Positions 1 to 7,278 of a stretch of DNA of 13,170 nucleotides are shown here, one piece after another. Origin of the DNA: Nitrospirota bacterium (GTDB taxonomy: Bacteria; Nitrospirota; UBA9217); contig DAIDTZ010000232.1 in NCBI GenBank assembly GCA_027456925.1, positions 1 through 13,170 of the forward strand, given 5' to 3'. Below the pieces are notes generated by a model. The model did not search any database, was not told where the DNA came from, and was given only the letters and a program-made list of their open reading frames with translations. How positions within the stretch are numbered: position 1 is the first letter of the stretch; every line of letters starts with the position of its first letter. Position numbers and translations under genes: made by a program.

Positions 1-503
1 AAATTAAAAAGGACGTCGCAGGCATGCGCGAGGCCGTGCTCAAGGAAAAGAGAGCGGAAGAGGAGCAGCGCATCGGCGAAGAGCGGAAAGAGGCCGAGGA
101 GCGCCGGCTCGAGGAAGAGAAGCGGCGCCAGGAAGACCGCAAGCAGCAGGACCAGCGGCGTGACCGGCAAAAAGAAGGCGGCCAGAAGGGCGGCAGGCCG
201 GAGAAGAGAAGGGACCAGCAGCAGGAAAAGAAGGCGCAGCAGCCGGGCGGCCAGCCCCGGGAACGGCAGCAACAACCGCAGCAGCAAAAGCAGCAGCAAA
301 AACAACAGCAAAGGCAGCAGCAAAAACAGGAAAAGCCGGAGCCACAGGAACAGCTGCAGGAACAGATAACACAGTCCCCGCAGCAGCCTCAGCAGGAAGG
401 CGAAAAGTCCGGCAGGAAGAAAAAACGCCGTTTTTGGCGCAAGAAGAAGAAAGGCGGGGGCGGGGGTGAGAACAAACCGCCCCAGGGACCGGCAACTACT
501 TAA
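1..503 (+). CDS. C-terminal part of a charged, Gln-rich protein, probably a PSP1/RicT-type protein (5' end outside window)
   Basis: The frame is open from the left edge (first full codon at position 3), so the ATG at 24 is probably internal. The visible part has no globular signature. A Lys/Glu/Arg-rich stretch likely to form a coiled coil (about 24-200) is followed by a Gln-rich, low-complexity region (about 200-400) and a very basic end containing RRFWRKKKK and five glycines, closing with TAA at 501. Such basic tails follow the PSP1 domain in many RicT/YaaT-like proteins, and a PSP1 gene commonly lies directly upstream of metG. That neighbour relation is the main reason for the assignment; no PSP1 residues are in the window. 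RicT acts with RicA and RicF in an Fe-S complex that affects RNA processing in Bacillus; its role elsewhere is less clear. Another RNA-binding or ribosome-associated protein with a low-complexity tail is possible. The open antisense frame here is a by-product of biased composition. Confidence 0.5.
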   Translation, partial: IKKDVAGMREAVLKEKRAEEEQRIGEERKEAEERRLEEEKRRQEDRKQQDQRRDRQKEGGQKGGRPEKRRDQQQEKKAQQPGGQPRERQQQPQQQKQQQKQQQRQQQKQEKPEPQEQLQEQITQSPQQPQQEGEKSGRKKKRRFWRKKKKGGGGGENKPPQGPATT

Positions 504-549
504 GGGTCCAGGGTCAAGGGTCCGGGGAAAGACGTGGACCCTGCATCCC
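503..549. repeat. Heptamer repeat element with inverted arm (GGGTC type)
   Basis: Three consecutive 7-mers, AGGGTCC, AGGGTCA and AGGGTCC (503-523), are followed by a 12-nt spacer. Then comes GGACCCT (536-542), the exact reverse complement of the third unit, and GCATCCC. The array begins at the last base of the upstream stop codon and lies wholly in the gap before metG. It could form a 7-bp hairpin in the mRNA but has no T-run, so it is not a classical terminator. It is one of six elements of this kind in the window. Confidence 0.75.
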
Positions 550-575
550 AGCGAGGAACGAGAATCGCACTCATA

Positions 576-2558
576 ATGCACAAGAAATTTTACATAACCA
601 CACCCATTTACTATGTGAACGATGTACCGCATATCGGTCATGCTTATACCACCATCGCAGCCGACGTGCTTGCGCGCTATCACCGGCTCTTGGGACATGA
701 CGTTTTTTTCCTCACTGGCACGGATGAGCACGGTCAGAAGGTTGAGAAAGCGGCCCTGGAACGGGGCCTGACGCCCAAGGCGCATGCGGACCTGTTGACC
801 GTGAACTTCCAGAAGCTTTGGAAGAAGCTCGAGATCACGAACGATGCCTTTATCCGCACCACGGACAGGGAGCACATCAGCGTTGTGCAGGAGCTGTTGC
901 AAAAGCTGTACGACAAAGGCGAGATCGAGCGCCGGACCTACGAGGGCTGGTACTGTACGCCGGACGAGCGGTTCTGGACTGAGAAGGAAATCGTCGACAA
1001 CAAGTGCCCGGACTGCGGCAGGCCAGTGGAGCGGATCACCGAAGACAACTACTTTTTCCTGATGAGCAGGTATCAGGACCGCCTGATCAGGCATATCGAG
1101 GACCATCCCGGCTACATCCGGCCTGAGAGCAGGCGGAACGAGGTGCTTGGCTTTTTGAAATCGCAGAAACTGGGAGATCTCTGCATCTCGCGGCCCAAGG
1201 CGCGCCTTTCCTGGGGCATCGAGCTTCCTTTTGACCGCGACTTCGTCACCTATGTCTGGTTCGATGCGCTGGTAAATTATCTTTCCGCCACGCGGTATTT
1301 GAGCCCGGCTGCGAAAGGCTCATCGGAGCCGTCAAAGCGCGAAGCATTCTGGTGGCCTGCGGACCATCACCTCGTGGGAAAGGACATCCTGACCACGCAC
1401 AGCGTGTATTGGTCCACCATGCTCATGGCGCTCGGGCTTCCGCTTCCCGGCAATATCTTCGCCCACGGATGGTGGACGCGGGACGGGAAGAAAATGTCCA
1501 AGTCGATCGGCAACGTGATCGATCCGAACGAGGTCGCCGATGCCCATGGCGTGGATTCGTTCCGTTATTTCGTGCTGCGCGAAGTGCCGTTCGGGCTCGA
1601 CGGTGATTTTTCGATCGAAACGTTCACGACGCGTTTCAACACCGAACTTGCGAACGACCTCGGGAATCTCTTGTCGCGCGTGCTGACGATGATAGGGAAA
1701 TATTTTGACGGGAGGATCCCTCCTCCTCATTTGGTGACCGATGAAAATGCACATCCAATTGACCTGAAACTTCGCATGAAAGCTTCGGCGATCCCCAGTG
1801 CTATCGCCGAAGAGCTAGGCTCACTTTCCTTTTCAAAATATCTTCAGGAAGTCTGGACGCTTGTCTCTCTTGCGAACCGCTATGTGGAGGAGAACGCTCC
1901 CTGGACGCTCGCGAAGAACAAGGACCTGGACCGGCTCGGCGCGGTGCTGTACACTTTGTCGGAATCTCTCCGGCTGATAGCTCTGTATCTTTATCCGGTG
2001 ATGCCGTCAACGAGTCAGAAAATATGGGACGCTCTCGGCATTGACAAGAAGATCGCAGCGTGCCGCATGGATACAGAACAACCGTGGGGGAAACTGGCAA
2101 TCGGAGCCGTCATCCAGCCGGGGGCGCAGCTTTTCCCGAGGATCGACAAACAAAAGAACAGGGAGACCAAGATGGATATGCCAGCAGAAGAAAAAAAACA
2201 GCCGGCCCCGCAGCCCGCAATGACAGGGCATGAGCCGATCGGCATCGAGGATTTCATGAAAGTGGACCTCCGCGTCGGCAAAATCATTTCCGCCGAGCGC
2301 GTCGAGAAGTCCGAGAAGCTTGTGAAGCTCAAGGTGGACATCGGCACGGAAATACCGCGCCAGGTGGTAGCCGGCATCGGCAAGAGCTATACACCCGAGG
2401 AACTTATAGGGAAGTCCATCGTGATCGTCGCGAACCTGAAGCCCGCCAAGCTCATGGGCATCGAGTCCCAGGGCATGCTCCTGGCCGCGAGCAACGGGGA
2501 CCTTCTGGCAGTAGCGACCTTCGACCGGGAGACCAAGCCGGGAAGCAGGGTGAAATAA
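576..2558 (+). CDS. metG: Methionyl-tRNA synthetase (MetG2 type with C-terminal tRNA-binding domain)
   Basis: Class I aminoacyl-tRNA synthetase that charges tRNA-Met in the cytoplasm using ATP. Counting from ATG 576 (660 aa), the N-terminus has the ITTPIYYVND motif and the HIGH signature at residues 19-22, and KMSKS lies at 306-310. The zinc-knuckle insert shows C127-x2-D130 and C144-x2-C147, so one position of the usual four-cysteine knuckle is replaced by Asp. An anticodon-binding helical domain follows. From about residue 556 there is an EMAP/Trbp111-type tRNA-binding domain (IGIEDFMKVDLRVGKI), which dimerises MetRS in other bacteria. I chose 576 because family members begin a few residues before the ITTPIYY motif. 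The upstream GTG at 534 would add 14 unrelated residues and lies inside the heptamer repeat. The Shine-Dalgarno sequence is weak. Length and motifs are normal for the family. Confidence 0.97.
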   Translation: MHKKFYITTPIYYVNDVPHIGHAYTTIAADVLARYHRLLGHDVFFLTGTDEHGQKVEKAALERGLTPKAHADLLTVNFQKLWKKLEITNDAFIRTTDREHISVVQELLQKLYDKGEIERRTYEGWYCTPDERFWTEKEIVDNKCPDCGRPVERITEDNYFFLMSRYQDRLIRHIEDHPGYIRPESRRNEVLGFLKSQKLGDLCISRPKARLSWGIELPFDRDFVTYVWFDALVNYLSATRYLSPAAKGSSEPSKREAFWWPADHHLVGKDILTTHSVYWSTMLMALGLPLPGNIFAHGWWTRDGKKMSKSIGNVIDPNEVADAHGVDSFRYFVLREVPFGLDGDFSIETFTTRFNTELANDLGNLLSRVLTMIGKYFDGRIPPPHLVTDENAHPIDLKLRMKASAIPSAIAEELGSLSFSKYLQEVWTLVSLANRYVEENAPWTLAKNKDLDRLGAVLYTLSESLRLIALYLYPVMPSTSQKIWDALGIDKKIAACRMDTEQPWGKLAIGAVIQPGAQLFPRIDKQKNRETKMDMPAEEKKQPAPQPAMTGHEPIGIEDFMKVDLRVGKIISAERVEKSEKLVKLKVDIGTEIPRQVVAGIGKSYTPEELIGKSIVIVANLKPAKLMGIESQGMLLAASNGDLLAVATFDRETKPGSRVK

Positions 2559-2638
2559 GCTCATAGAGTTCCGGCAGCACTCACAAAAGGCCAATTGACT
2601 GCACCATCTTTCACATGTCGAATAATGCGAGTAAGGCC

Positions 2639-4009
2639 ATGCTTATAGATACCCACGCGCACTTGGAAATGCGCGAATTCAACGACGACCGCGAAGACGT
2701 GATCAAACGGGCACGGGAAGCGGGCGTCGAATATATCGTTACGATCGGGACCACGATCGAATCGAGCCGCGACGCGGTGATGCTTGCGGACAAGTACGAT
2801 TTCATCTACGCGGCGATCGGGATCCATCCTCATGAAGTGAGAGATATCCTTCACCCCGCTTACGAAATCCTCAGGCACTTCGCTCAGCATAAGAAGGTGG
2901 TCGCCTACGGAGAGATCGGGCTCGACTATCACTACGAGCATTCTTCGCGAACGGACCAGAAGAGAAAGTTTCGAGACATGCTTCGCGAGGCGCGCGAGCT
3001 CGAGCTGCCGGTCATCATCCACGACCGCGACGCCCACGAGGACACGATGCAGATCCTTTCGGAAGAGTGGTCGCCGGACCTCGGCGGGGTCATGCATTGC
3101 TTTTCCGGCGATGCGGCCATGGCAGAGCGCCTGATCGAGATGGGGTTCTCCCTCTCCATCGCCGGACCGGTCACCTTCCCGAAGGCGGAGGCCCTGCGCG
3201 AGGTCGTACGACAGATTCCCATCGAGCACCTGCTGATCGAAACAGACTCTCCCTATCTGGCTCCGCAGCCCGTTCGCGGAAAGCGGAATGAACCGGCCTA
3301 CGTACGACACACGGCCGAGGCCATCGCCAAAATCAAGGGACTCTCCTTCGACGACGTTGCGCGCATCACGAGCTTTAACGCCATGCAGCTCTTCGGCATC
3401 GGCACGATCCCCGAGCGCGGCCAGATCACCTATCCCATACGAAACTCCCTTTACCTTAATATTACCAACCGGTGCACCGCATCCTGCACGTTCTGCGTGC
3501 GCTATCATACCGATTTCGTGAAGGGGCATAATCTCCGGCTCGGCGAGGAACCGACCGCCGATGACCTGATCAAGGAGATCGGAGACCCGAAGCAATACGC
3601 GGAGATCGTGTTCTGCGGGTACGGGGAACCCCTGCTGCGGCTCGATGTGGTCAAGGCCGTTGCCGCCGCAGTGAAGCAGCGCGGCGGAAAGGTGCGCATC
3701 GACACCAACGGCCACGGGAACCTGATTTACAAACGGAACATCCTGCCCGAGCTGTCAGGCCTCGTTGACGGCATGAGCGTGAGTCTGAATGCCCAGAACG
3801 CCGAAACCTATGTCAAGATCAGCCAGCCGAAATTCGGCATCGAAACCTACGAGGCGATCAAGGAGTTCCTCCGCGAAGCGAAAAAATACGTCCCCGATGT
3901 GACTGCCACGGTCGTTGCCGCGCCGGAGGTCGATGTCGAGGCTTGCCGAAGGATCGTGGAAGAACTGGGCGTCAAATTCCGTGTTCGCGAGTATAATGCC
4001 GTGGGATAG
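2639..4009 (+). CDS. TatD-family metal-dependent hydrolase fused to a radical SAM domain
   Basis: Two domains in one polypeptide (456 aa from ATG 2639). Residues 1 to about 258 form a complete TatD amidohydrolase: DTHAH with metal ligands H6 and H8, GIHPHE, E92 in GEIGLDYHY, H128 in IIHDRD, H153 in MHCFSG and D203 in IETDSPYLAP. TatD proteins are 3'-5' exonucleases or DNases, also linked to D-aminoacyl-tRNA or proofreading roles in some lineages. From about residue 265 a compact radical SAM domain follows, with the Fe-S motif C279-TAS-C283-TF-C286 and a GYGEP motif (327-331) that matches the SAM-binding GGE region. This resembles the family called TatD-associated radical SAM protein, usually a separate adjacent gene; its substrate is unknown to me. 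An upstream ATG at 2615 would add eight residues. I prefer 2639 because TatD proteins start at MLIDTHAH and TAAGG lies just before it. A weak promoter-like pair (TTGACT 2595-2600, TCGAAT 2618-2623) would also exclude 2615. Confidence 0.92.
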   Translation: MLIDTHAHLEMREFNDDREDVIKRAREAGVEYIVTIGTTIESSRDAVMLADKYDFIYAAIGIHPHEVRDILHPAYEILRHFAQHKKVVAYGEIGLDYHYEHSSRTDQKRKFRDMLREARELELPVIIHDRDAHEDTMQILSEEWSPDLGGVMHCFSGDAAMAERLIEMGFSLSIAGPVTFPKAEALREVVRQIPIEHLLIETDSPYLAPQPVRGKRNEPAYVRHTAEAIAKIKGLSFDDVARITSFNAMQLFGIGTIPERGQITYPIRNSLYLNITNRCTASCTFCVRYHTDFVKGHNLRLGEEPTADDLIKEIGDPKQYAEIVFCGYGEPLLRLDVVKAVAAAVKQRGGKVRIDTNGHGNLIYKRNILPELSGLVDGMSVSLNAQNAETYVKISQPKFGIETYEAIKEFLREAKKYVPDVTATVVAAPEVDVEACRRIVEELGVKFRVREYNAVG

Positions 4010-4057
4010 AACGAACAATTGTCGGTTTTTACGCTGATTCGTTCCCCGCTATTAAAA

Positions 4058-4086
4058 TTGACTTTCCTTGCCCAGTGAGTTAAAAT
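4058..4086 (+). promoter_or_regulatory. Sigma70-like promoter for purH
   Basis: TTGACT (4058-4063) and TAAAAT (4081-4086) each match the consensus hexamers at five of six positions and are separated by exactly 17 nt. Transcription would start near 4093, about 40 nt before the purH GTG. It sits in the 123-bp gap after the TatD gene, so purH probably has its own transcript. I see no purine-type riboswitch or PUR-box-like repeat in the gap. Confidence 0.65.
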
Positions 4087-4119
4087 TTCTTTCTGCCATG
4101 ACTTTTCAACACGTTCACC

Positions 4120-4124
4120 GGAGG
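4120..4124 (+). promoter_or_regulatory. Shine-Dalgarno site that fixes the purH GTG start
   Basis: GGAGG lies 8 nt before the GTG at 4133. The reading frame begins with MGKIARALISVSNK, as PurH proteins do, which supports GTG as the true start. Confidence 0.8.
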
Positions 4125-4132
4125 TCCCTATC

Positions 4133-5692
4133 GTGGGCAAAATAGCGCGCGCACTCATCAGTGTATCGAACAAGAACGGCATTCTGGATTTTGCCCGGGG
4201 CATTTCGAAGCTCGGCATAGAAATCCTCTCAACGGGCGGCACGGCAAAAATGCTGCGCGACGCGGGAGTGGCGGTGAAGGACGTGTCGGAGTTTACCGGG
4301 TTTCCCGAGATGCTCGACGGCAGGGTCAAGACGCTTCACCCCAAAGTGCACGGCGGGCTTTTGGGCAGACGGAACAACCCGGAGCACATGAGGCAATGGA
4401 AAGAAAACGGCATTCAGCCTATCGACCTCGTGGTCGTGAACCTCTACCCCTTTGAACAGACCGTAGCCAAACCCGGCTGCACGCTTGAAGACGCGATCGA
4501 GAATATCGATATCGGCGGCCCGACGATGCTGCGCTCCGCGGCGAAGAATTACACCGACGTCGCGGTGGTGGTTTCTCCCCGCGATTACGACCGGGTGCTC
4601 GAAGAGATCCGGAAGACCGGCGAGGTCTCCGCAAAGACCCGCTTTGAACTCTGCCGGACCGTGTTTCTGCACACGGCGCGCTACGACAGCGCAATCTCGG
4701 CCTGGCTTGACAGCCAGGTGCCGGCTGATGAGAAAACGCGTTTCCCGAACATTTTGACGCTCCAGTTCGAGAAGGCGCAGAACCTGCGGTACGGAGAGAA
4801 CCCGCACCAGCAGGGAGCTTTTTACCGCGAGTTCGGCCGCAAGGAACCGTCCGTGTCCAGTGCGAAGCAGCTCCATGGCAAGGAGATGTCGTTCAATAAC
4901 TTCCTTGACGCCAACAGCGCGCTTGAGCTCGTGAAGGAGTACGATCAGATTGCTGCGGTGATCGTAAAGCACAACAACCCCTGCGGCGTGGGTACGGCTT
5001 CCGCCTTGGTTGACGCGTACCGCAAGGCGCGCGACTGCGATCCGGTCTCGGCTTTCGGCGGGGTGATCGCGTTCAACCACATGGTTGATTATGACACGGC
5101 AAAGGAATTGACTTCGACCTTCGTCGAGGTAGTGGTGGCGCCGGAGTTCGCGCCGGACGCACTCGATGAACTTAAAAAGAAAAAGGACCTGCGGCTCCTC
5201 GACGTCGGCCCGCAGGTCTCGGGGGCTCCCGAGGGAATGGACCTGAAGAAGGTCGTGGGCGGCCTCATCTACCAGGACCGCGATCTCGGCAAGATCGTTG
5301 ACGTGAAGGCCCTCCGGGTGGCGACAAAACGAAAGCCCACGGACGACGAATACGAAGCGCTCGCCTTTGCGTGGAAGGTGTGCAAACATGTGAAGTCCAA
5401 TGCCATTGTTTTCACGACCAGGGACCGGACCATCGGCATCGGCGCAGGACAGATGAGCCGTCTCGATTCTGTGAAGATCGCGAAGATAAAGGCGCAGTTC
5501 CCCCTTGCCGGGACCGTGCTTGCCTCCGATGCGTTCTTCCCGTTCCGCGACGGCCTGGATGAAGCAGCCAAGGCCGGCGTGACGGCCGTGATCCAGCCCG
5601 GCGGGTCGCTCAAGGATGAAGAAGTGATCAAGGCAGCCGAGGAGCACGGCATTGCCATGATCATGACGGGGATGCGGCACTTCCGGCATTGA
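4133..5692 (+). CDS. purH: Bifunctional AICAR transformylase / IMP cyclohydrolase
   Basis: Catalyses the last two steps of de novo purine synthesis: formylation of AICAR by 10-formyl-THF, then ring closure to IMP. At 519 aa it has the usual length. The N-terminal cyclohydrolase domain (about 1-200) has STGGTAKML, FTGFPEMLDGRVKTLHPK, VVNLYPFEQT and IDIGGPTMLRSAAKN. The transformylase domain has LRYGENPHQ, NNFLDANSALELV, the catalytic K279-H280 pair in KHNNPCGVG, DPVSAFGGVIAFN, KSNAIV and the C-terminal IMTGMRHFRH. All key motifs are present, so it should be active. It starts with GTG behind GGAGG and a good promoter. No other purine gene is visible; the following lipoprotein gene is only 34 bp away but functionally unrelated. 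The long open frame on the opposite strand (4229-5749) is a codon-bias shadow. Confidence 0.98.
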   Translation: MGKIARALISVSNKNGILDFARGISKLGIEILSTGGTAKMLRDAGVAVKDVSEFTGFPEMLDGRVKTLHPKVHGGLLGRRNNPEHMRQWKENGIQPIDLVVVNLYPFEQTVAKPGCTLEDAIENIDIGGPTMLRSAAKNYTDVAVVVSPRDYDRVLEEIRKTGEVSAKTRFELCRTVFLHTARYDSAISAWLDSQVPADEKTRFPNILTLQFEKAQNLRYGENPHQQGAFYREFGRKEPSVSSAKQLHGKEMSFNNFLDANSALELVKEYDQIAAVIVKHNNPCGVGTASALVDAYRKARDCDPVSAFGGVIAFNHMVDYDTAKELTSTFVEVVVAPEFAPDALDELKKKKDLRLLDVGPQVSGAPEGMDLKKVVGGLIYQDRDLGKIVDVKALRVATKRKPTDDEYEALAFAWKVCKHVKSNAIVFTTRDRTIGIGAGQMSRLDSVKIAKIKAQFPLAGTVLASDAFFPFRDGLDEAAKAGVTAVIQPGGSLKDEEVIKAAEEHGIAMIMTGMRHFRH

Positions 5693-5726
5693 GCGGGAAG
5701 GCGCGCCTGCACCCGCGGGCTTACGA

Positions 5727-6311
5727 ATGATGAAAAACGTTTTACTCATAGCAGTCCTTTTCTTTCCCCTCCTGTCCGGATGTAACCGGCAGGAAGAGAA
5801 AAAAACGCCGGTGGTTCCCTTCGCAGTTCCCGCCGCAATAGAACACTCGAATAAACTGGAAAACGACCAGGTGCCCTACTACGAGGGGCTCATCGAGGAA
5901 TTTCGTGCGACCCTGGCCGGGGACCCGAACAATTTCGCCGCCCTGGTCGGGCTCGGCAACGCATACTTCGACAGCGGCCAGTGGAAGAAGGCGGTCGTAT
6001 TGTATGAACACGCTCTTGCCATCGACCCCCGGAACGCCGACGTGCGCACCGATATGGGGACCGCGTACCGGAACCTCGGCATGCCCGACCGGGCGCTTGC
6101 CGAATACCGCGCCGCGCTCGTGCAGGAACCGGGCCAGTTGAATGCCCGCTACAACATGGGGATCGTCTTTGCTCACGACAAAAAAAACTACCAGGCGGCC
6201 ATTCACATGTGGGAGGAGCTATTGAAACTGGCGCCGAACTTTCCCTATGCAGACCATATTCGGGCGAGCATCGCGGCTATGAAAAAAGGGAATATGAAGG
6301 AACCTCGATGA
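5727..6311 (+). CDS. TPR-repeat lipoprotein
   Basis: 194 aa. It begins MMKNVLLIAVLFFPLLSGC, a short lipoprotein signal with a lipobox ending at C19, so the mature protein should be lipid-anchored and face the periplasm. After a charged linker there are about three tetratricopeptide repeats (residues about 65-170), seen as NNFAALVGLGNAYFDSGQWKK, NADVRTDMGTAYRNLGMPDR and LNARYNMGIVFAHDKKNYQA. TPRs serve as protein-protein scaffolds, so a partner in envelope assembly is likely but not identifiable. Its stop overlaps the next start (ATGA at 6308-6311), suggesting translational coupling to the YHS-like protein and probably a shared transcript with the L,D-transpeptidase. No clear Shine-Dalgarno lies before ATG 5727; the second ATG at 5730 is an equally possible start. 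Confidence 0.85.
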   Translation: MMKNVLLIAVLFFPLLSGCNRQEEKKTPVVPFAVPAAIEHSNKLENDQVPYYEGLIEEFRATLAGDPNNFAALVGLGNAYFDSGQWKKAVVLYEHALAIDPRNADVRTDMGTAYRNLGMPDRALAEYRAALVQEPGQLNARYNMGIVFAHDKKNYQAAIHMWEELLKLAPNFPYADHIRASIAAMKKGNMKEPR

Positions 6312-6568
6312 TTCGCGGCATCCTCCTTTTCTTCATCGTTCTCGTCGTCTACTCCGCTCTCAAGATCCTGCTCCGATCCGCCATACGGGGCTACCATGAA
6401 GACGACCGCCGGCGCACCGCCGTGCAGGGGGAAGAAATGGTGCAGGACCCGGAGTGCCGCACCTACGTGGTGAAAAGCCGGGCGGTGACGCGGCGCATCA
6501 ACGGCAAACTTTGCTCGTTCTGCAGTGAGGCCTGTGCTCAGCAGTATGAAGTCAAAAGTCGCACATGA
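6308..6568 (+). CDS. Small membrane-anchored YHS/TRASH-like cysteine protein
   Basis: 86 aa. Residues 4-22 form one hydrophobic transmembrane segment (MIRGILLFFIVLVVYSALKI). A basic linker follows, then a short cysteine module: D47-P-E-C50, then GKLCSFCSEACAQQY with C69, C72 and C76. This follows the YHS/TRASH pattern (DPxC...G..YxFCSxxC) thought to bind metal, usually zinc or copper. It also resembles the small PP0621-type membrane proteins. I chose ATG 6308 because it precedes the membrane segment, overlaps the previous stop in an ATGA, and has AAGGAA about 6 nt upstream; the longer upstream frame is only overlap with the TPR gene. The partner or ligand is unknown. Placement between a TPR lipoprotein and an L,D-transpeptidase suggests an envelope role. 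Confidence 0.8.
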   Translation: MIRGILLFFIVLVVYSALKILLRSAIRGYHEDDRRRTAVQGEEMVQDPECRTYVVKSRAVTRRINGKLCSFCSEACAQQYEVKSRT

Positions 6569-6583
6569 CAGCGGCTGAAGAAA

Positions 6584-7216
6584 ATGGGGCGGATTCGAAG
6601 ACATAGCTGCTTTCTGTTCAGGCTTTTTACAGCGCTTCTGCTTTTAAGCTGCATCTCTCCAGCGCCCGAAGCGCCGGCATTGAAAACGGACCTGTTTGCC
6701 GACCGGCTCTCCTCCCTCTCCGGGCAACTCCGGCTTGTGATCTGGAAATCGCAATACACCCTGACTCTCTACAAGGGAGATATGCCGGTCAAGACCTATC
6801 GCGCCGTGTTCGGCAGGGGCTTCCTGGACGGCGACAAGCGGATGCAGGGAGACCGGCGGACCCCCGAGGGGGATTTCTATGTCTGCACCATGAATCACAG
6901 TAAACGGTTTTATAAATTCATGGGTTTGAGTTATCCCGATCTGAAGCATGCTGCAGAGGGCTTGCAGTCCGGGAGGATTTCACGGCCCGAATATGTCATG
7001 ATTAAAAAGGCCCTCGAAAAACGGCAGCAGCCACCCTGGAACACACAACTCGGCGGGGCCGTGGGCATTCACGGCCGGGTCCTGGAAGGCGCGGCCACGG
7101 GGCGCTCCTTCGTCGGCATGAACTGGACCGACGGCTGCATTGCCCTCGATAATGCCGATGTGGACGAACTGTTCAGCGTCGTAACGCTCGGCACACCGGT
7201 GACGATCCTGCCGTGA
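6584..7216 (+). CDS. L,D-transpeptidase (YkuD-fold) lipoprotein
   Basis: 210 aa. The N-terminus is basic, then hydrophobic (FRLFTALLLLSC), giving a probable lipobox with C at about residue 23. The YkuD domain begins at LRLVIWKSQYTLTLYKGD and shows GDRRTPEGDFYV, a conserved AVGIHG and the catalytic motif NWTDGCIAL with nucleophile C185. The last strand is GTPVTILP. These enzymes make 3-3 peptidoglycan crosslinks or attach proteins to peptidoglycan in the periplasm. The TDGC version of the usual SHGC is common in short lipoprotein-like members. The gene starts 15 bp after the YHS-like gene with only a weak GAAGAAA ribosome site. A heptamer repeat follows the stop directly. Substrate specificity (crosslinking versus protein attachment) cannot be told from the sequence. 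Confidence 0.9.
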   Translation: MGRIRRHSCFLFRLFTALLLLSCISPAPEAPALKTDLFADRLSSLSGQLRLVIWKSQYTLTLYKGDMPVKTYRAVFGRGFLDGDKRMQGDRRTPEGDFYVCTMNHSKRFYKFMGLSYPDLKHAAEGLQSGRISRPEYVMIKKALEKRQQPPWNTQLGGAVGIHGRVLEGAATGRSFVGMNWTDGCIALDNADVDELFSVVTLGTPVTILP

Positions 7217-7220
7217 CAGT

Positions 7221-7264
7221 AGTTCATAGTTCGTTGTTCAGGCAAATGCCGTGAACCATTGAAA
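7221..7264. repeat. Heptamer repeat element (AGTTC type)
   Basis: AGTTCAT, AGTTCGT and TGTTCAG run in 7-bp register at 7221-7241. After a short spacer come GTGAACC and ATTGAAA (7251-7264), an inverted and more degenerate arm: GTTCA at 7236-7240 matches TGAAC at 7252-7256. It fills most of the 62-bp gap between the L,D-transpeptidase and the Fe-S gene, which may explain the lack of a Shine-Dalgarno before GTG 7279. Confidence 0.55.
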
Positions 7265-7278
7265 ATCATCTATACATC

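Noticed and set aside
503..549. Hairpin as a Rho-independent terminator before metG
   Set aside because: The stem is followed by mixed sequence, not a T-run. It fits the heptamer repeat family better.
2561..3715. 384-codon minus-strand frame opposite the TatD gene
   Set aside because: It is a shadow of a clearly coding + strand gene, with no family motif and a composition typical of antisense frames.
4010..4045. ACAATTGT palindrome followed by five T residues as a terminator after the TatD gene
   Set aside because: The palindrome has no loop-forming space and low GC, so a stable terminator hairpin is unlikely.
5693..5726. GCGGG...CCCGC inverted repeat after purH as a terminator
   Set aside because: There is no T-run after the stem and the next gene begins at once; probably chance in GC-rich sequence.
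4229..5749. Very long open frame on the minus strand opposite purH (506 codons)
   Set aside because: It mirrors purH codon bias in a GC-rich gene, gives no recognisable protein family, and purH motifs on the + strand are complete.
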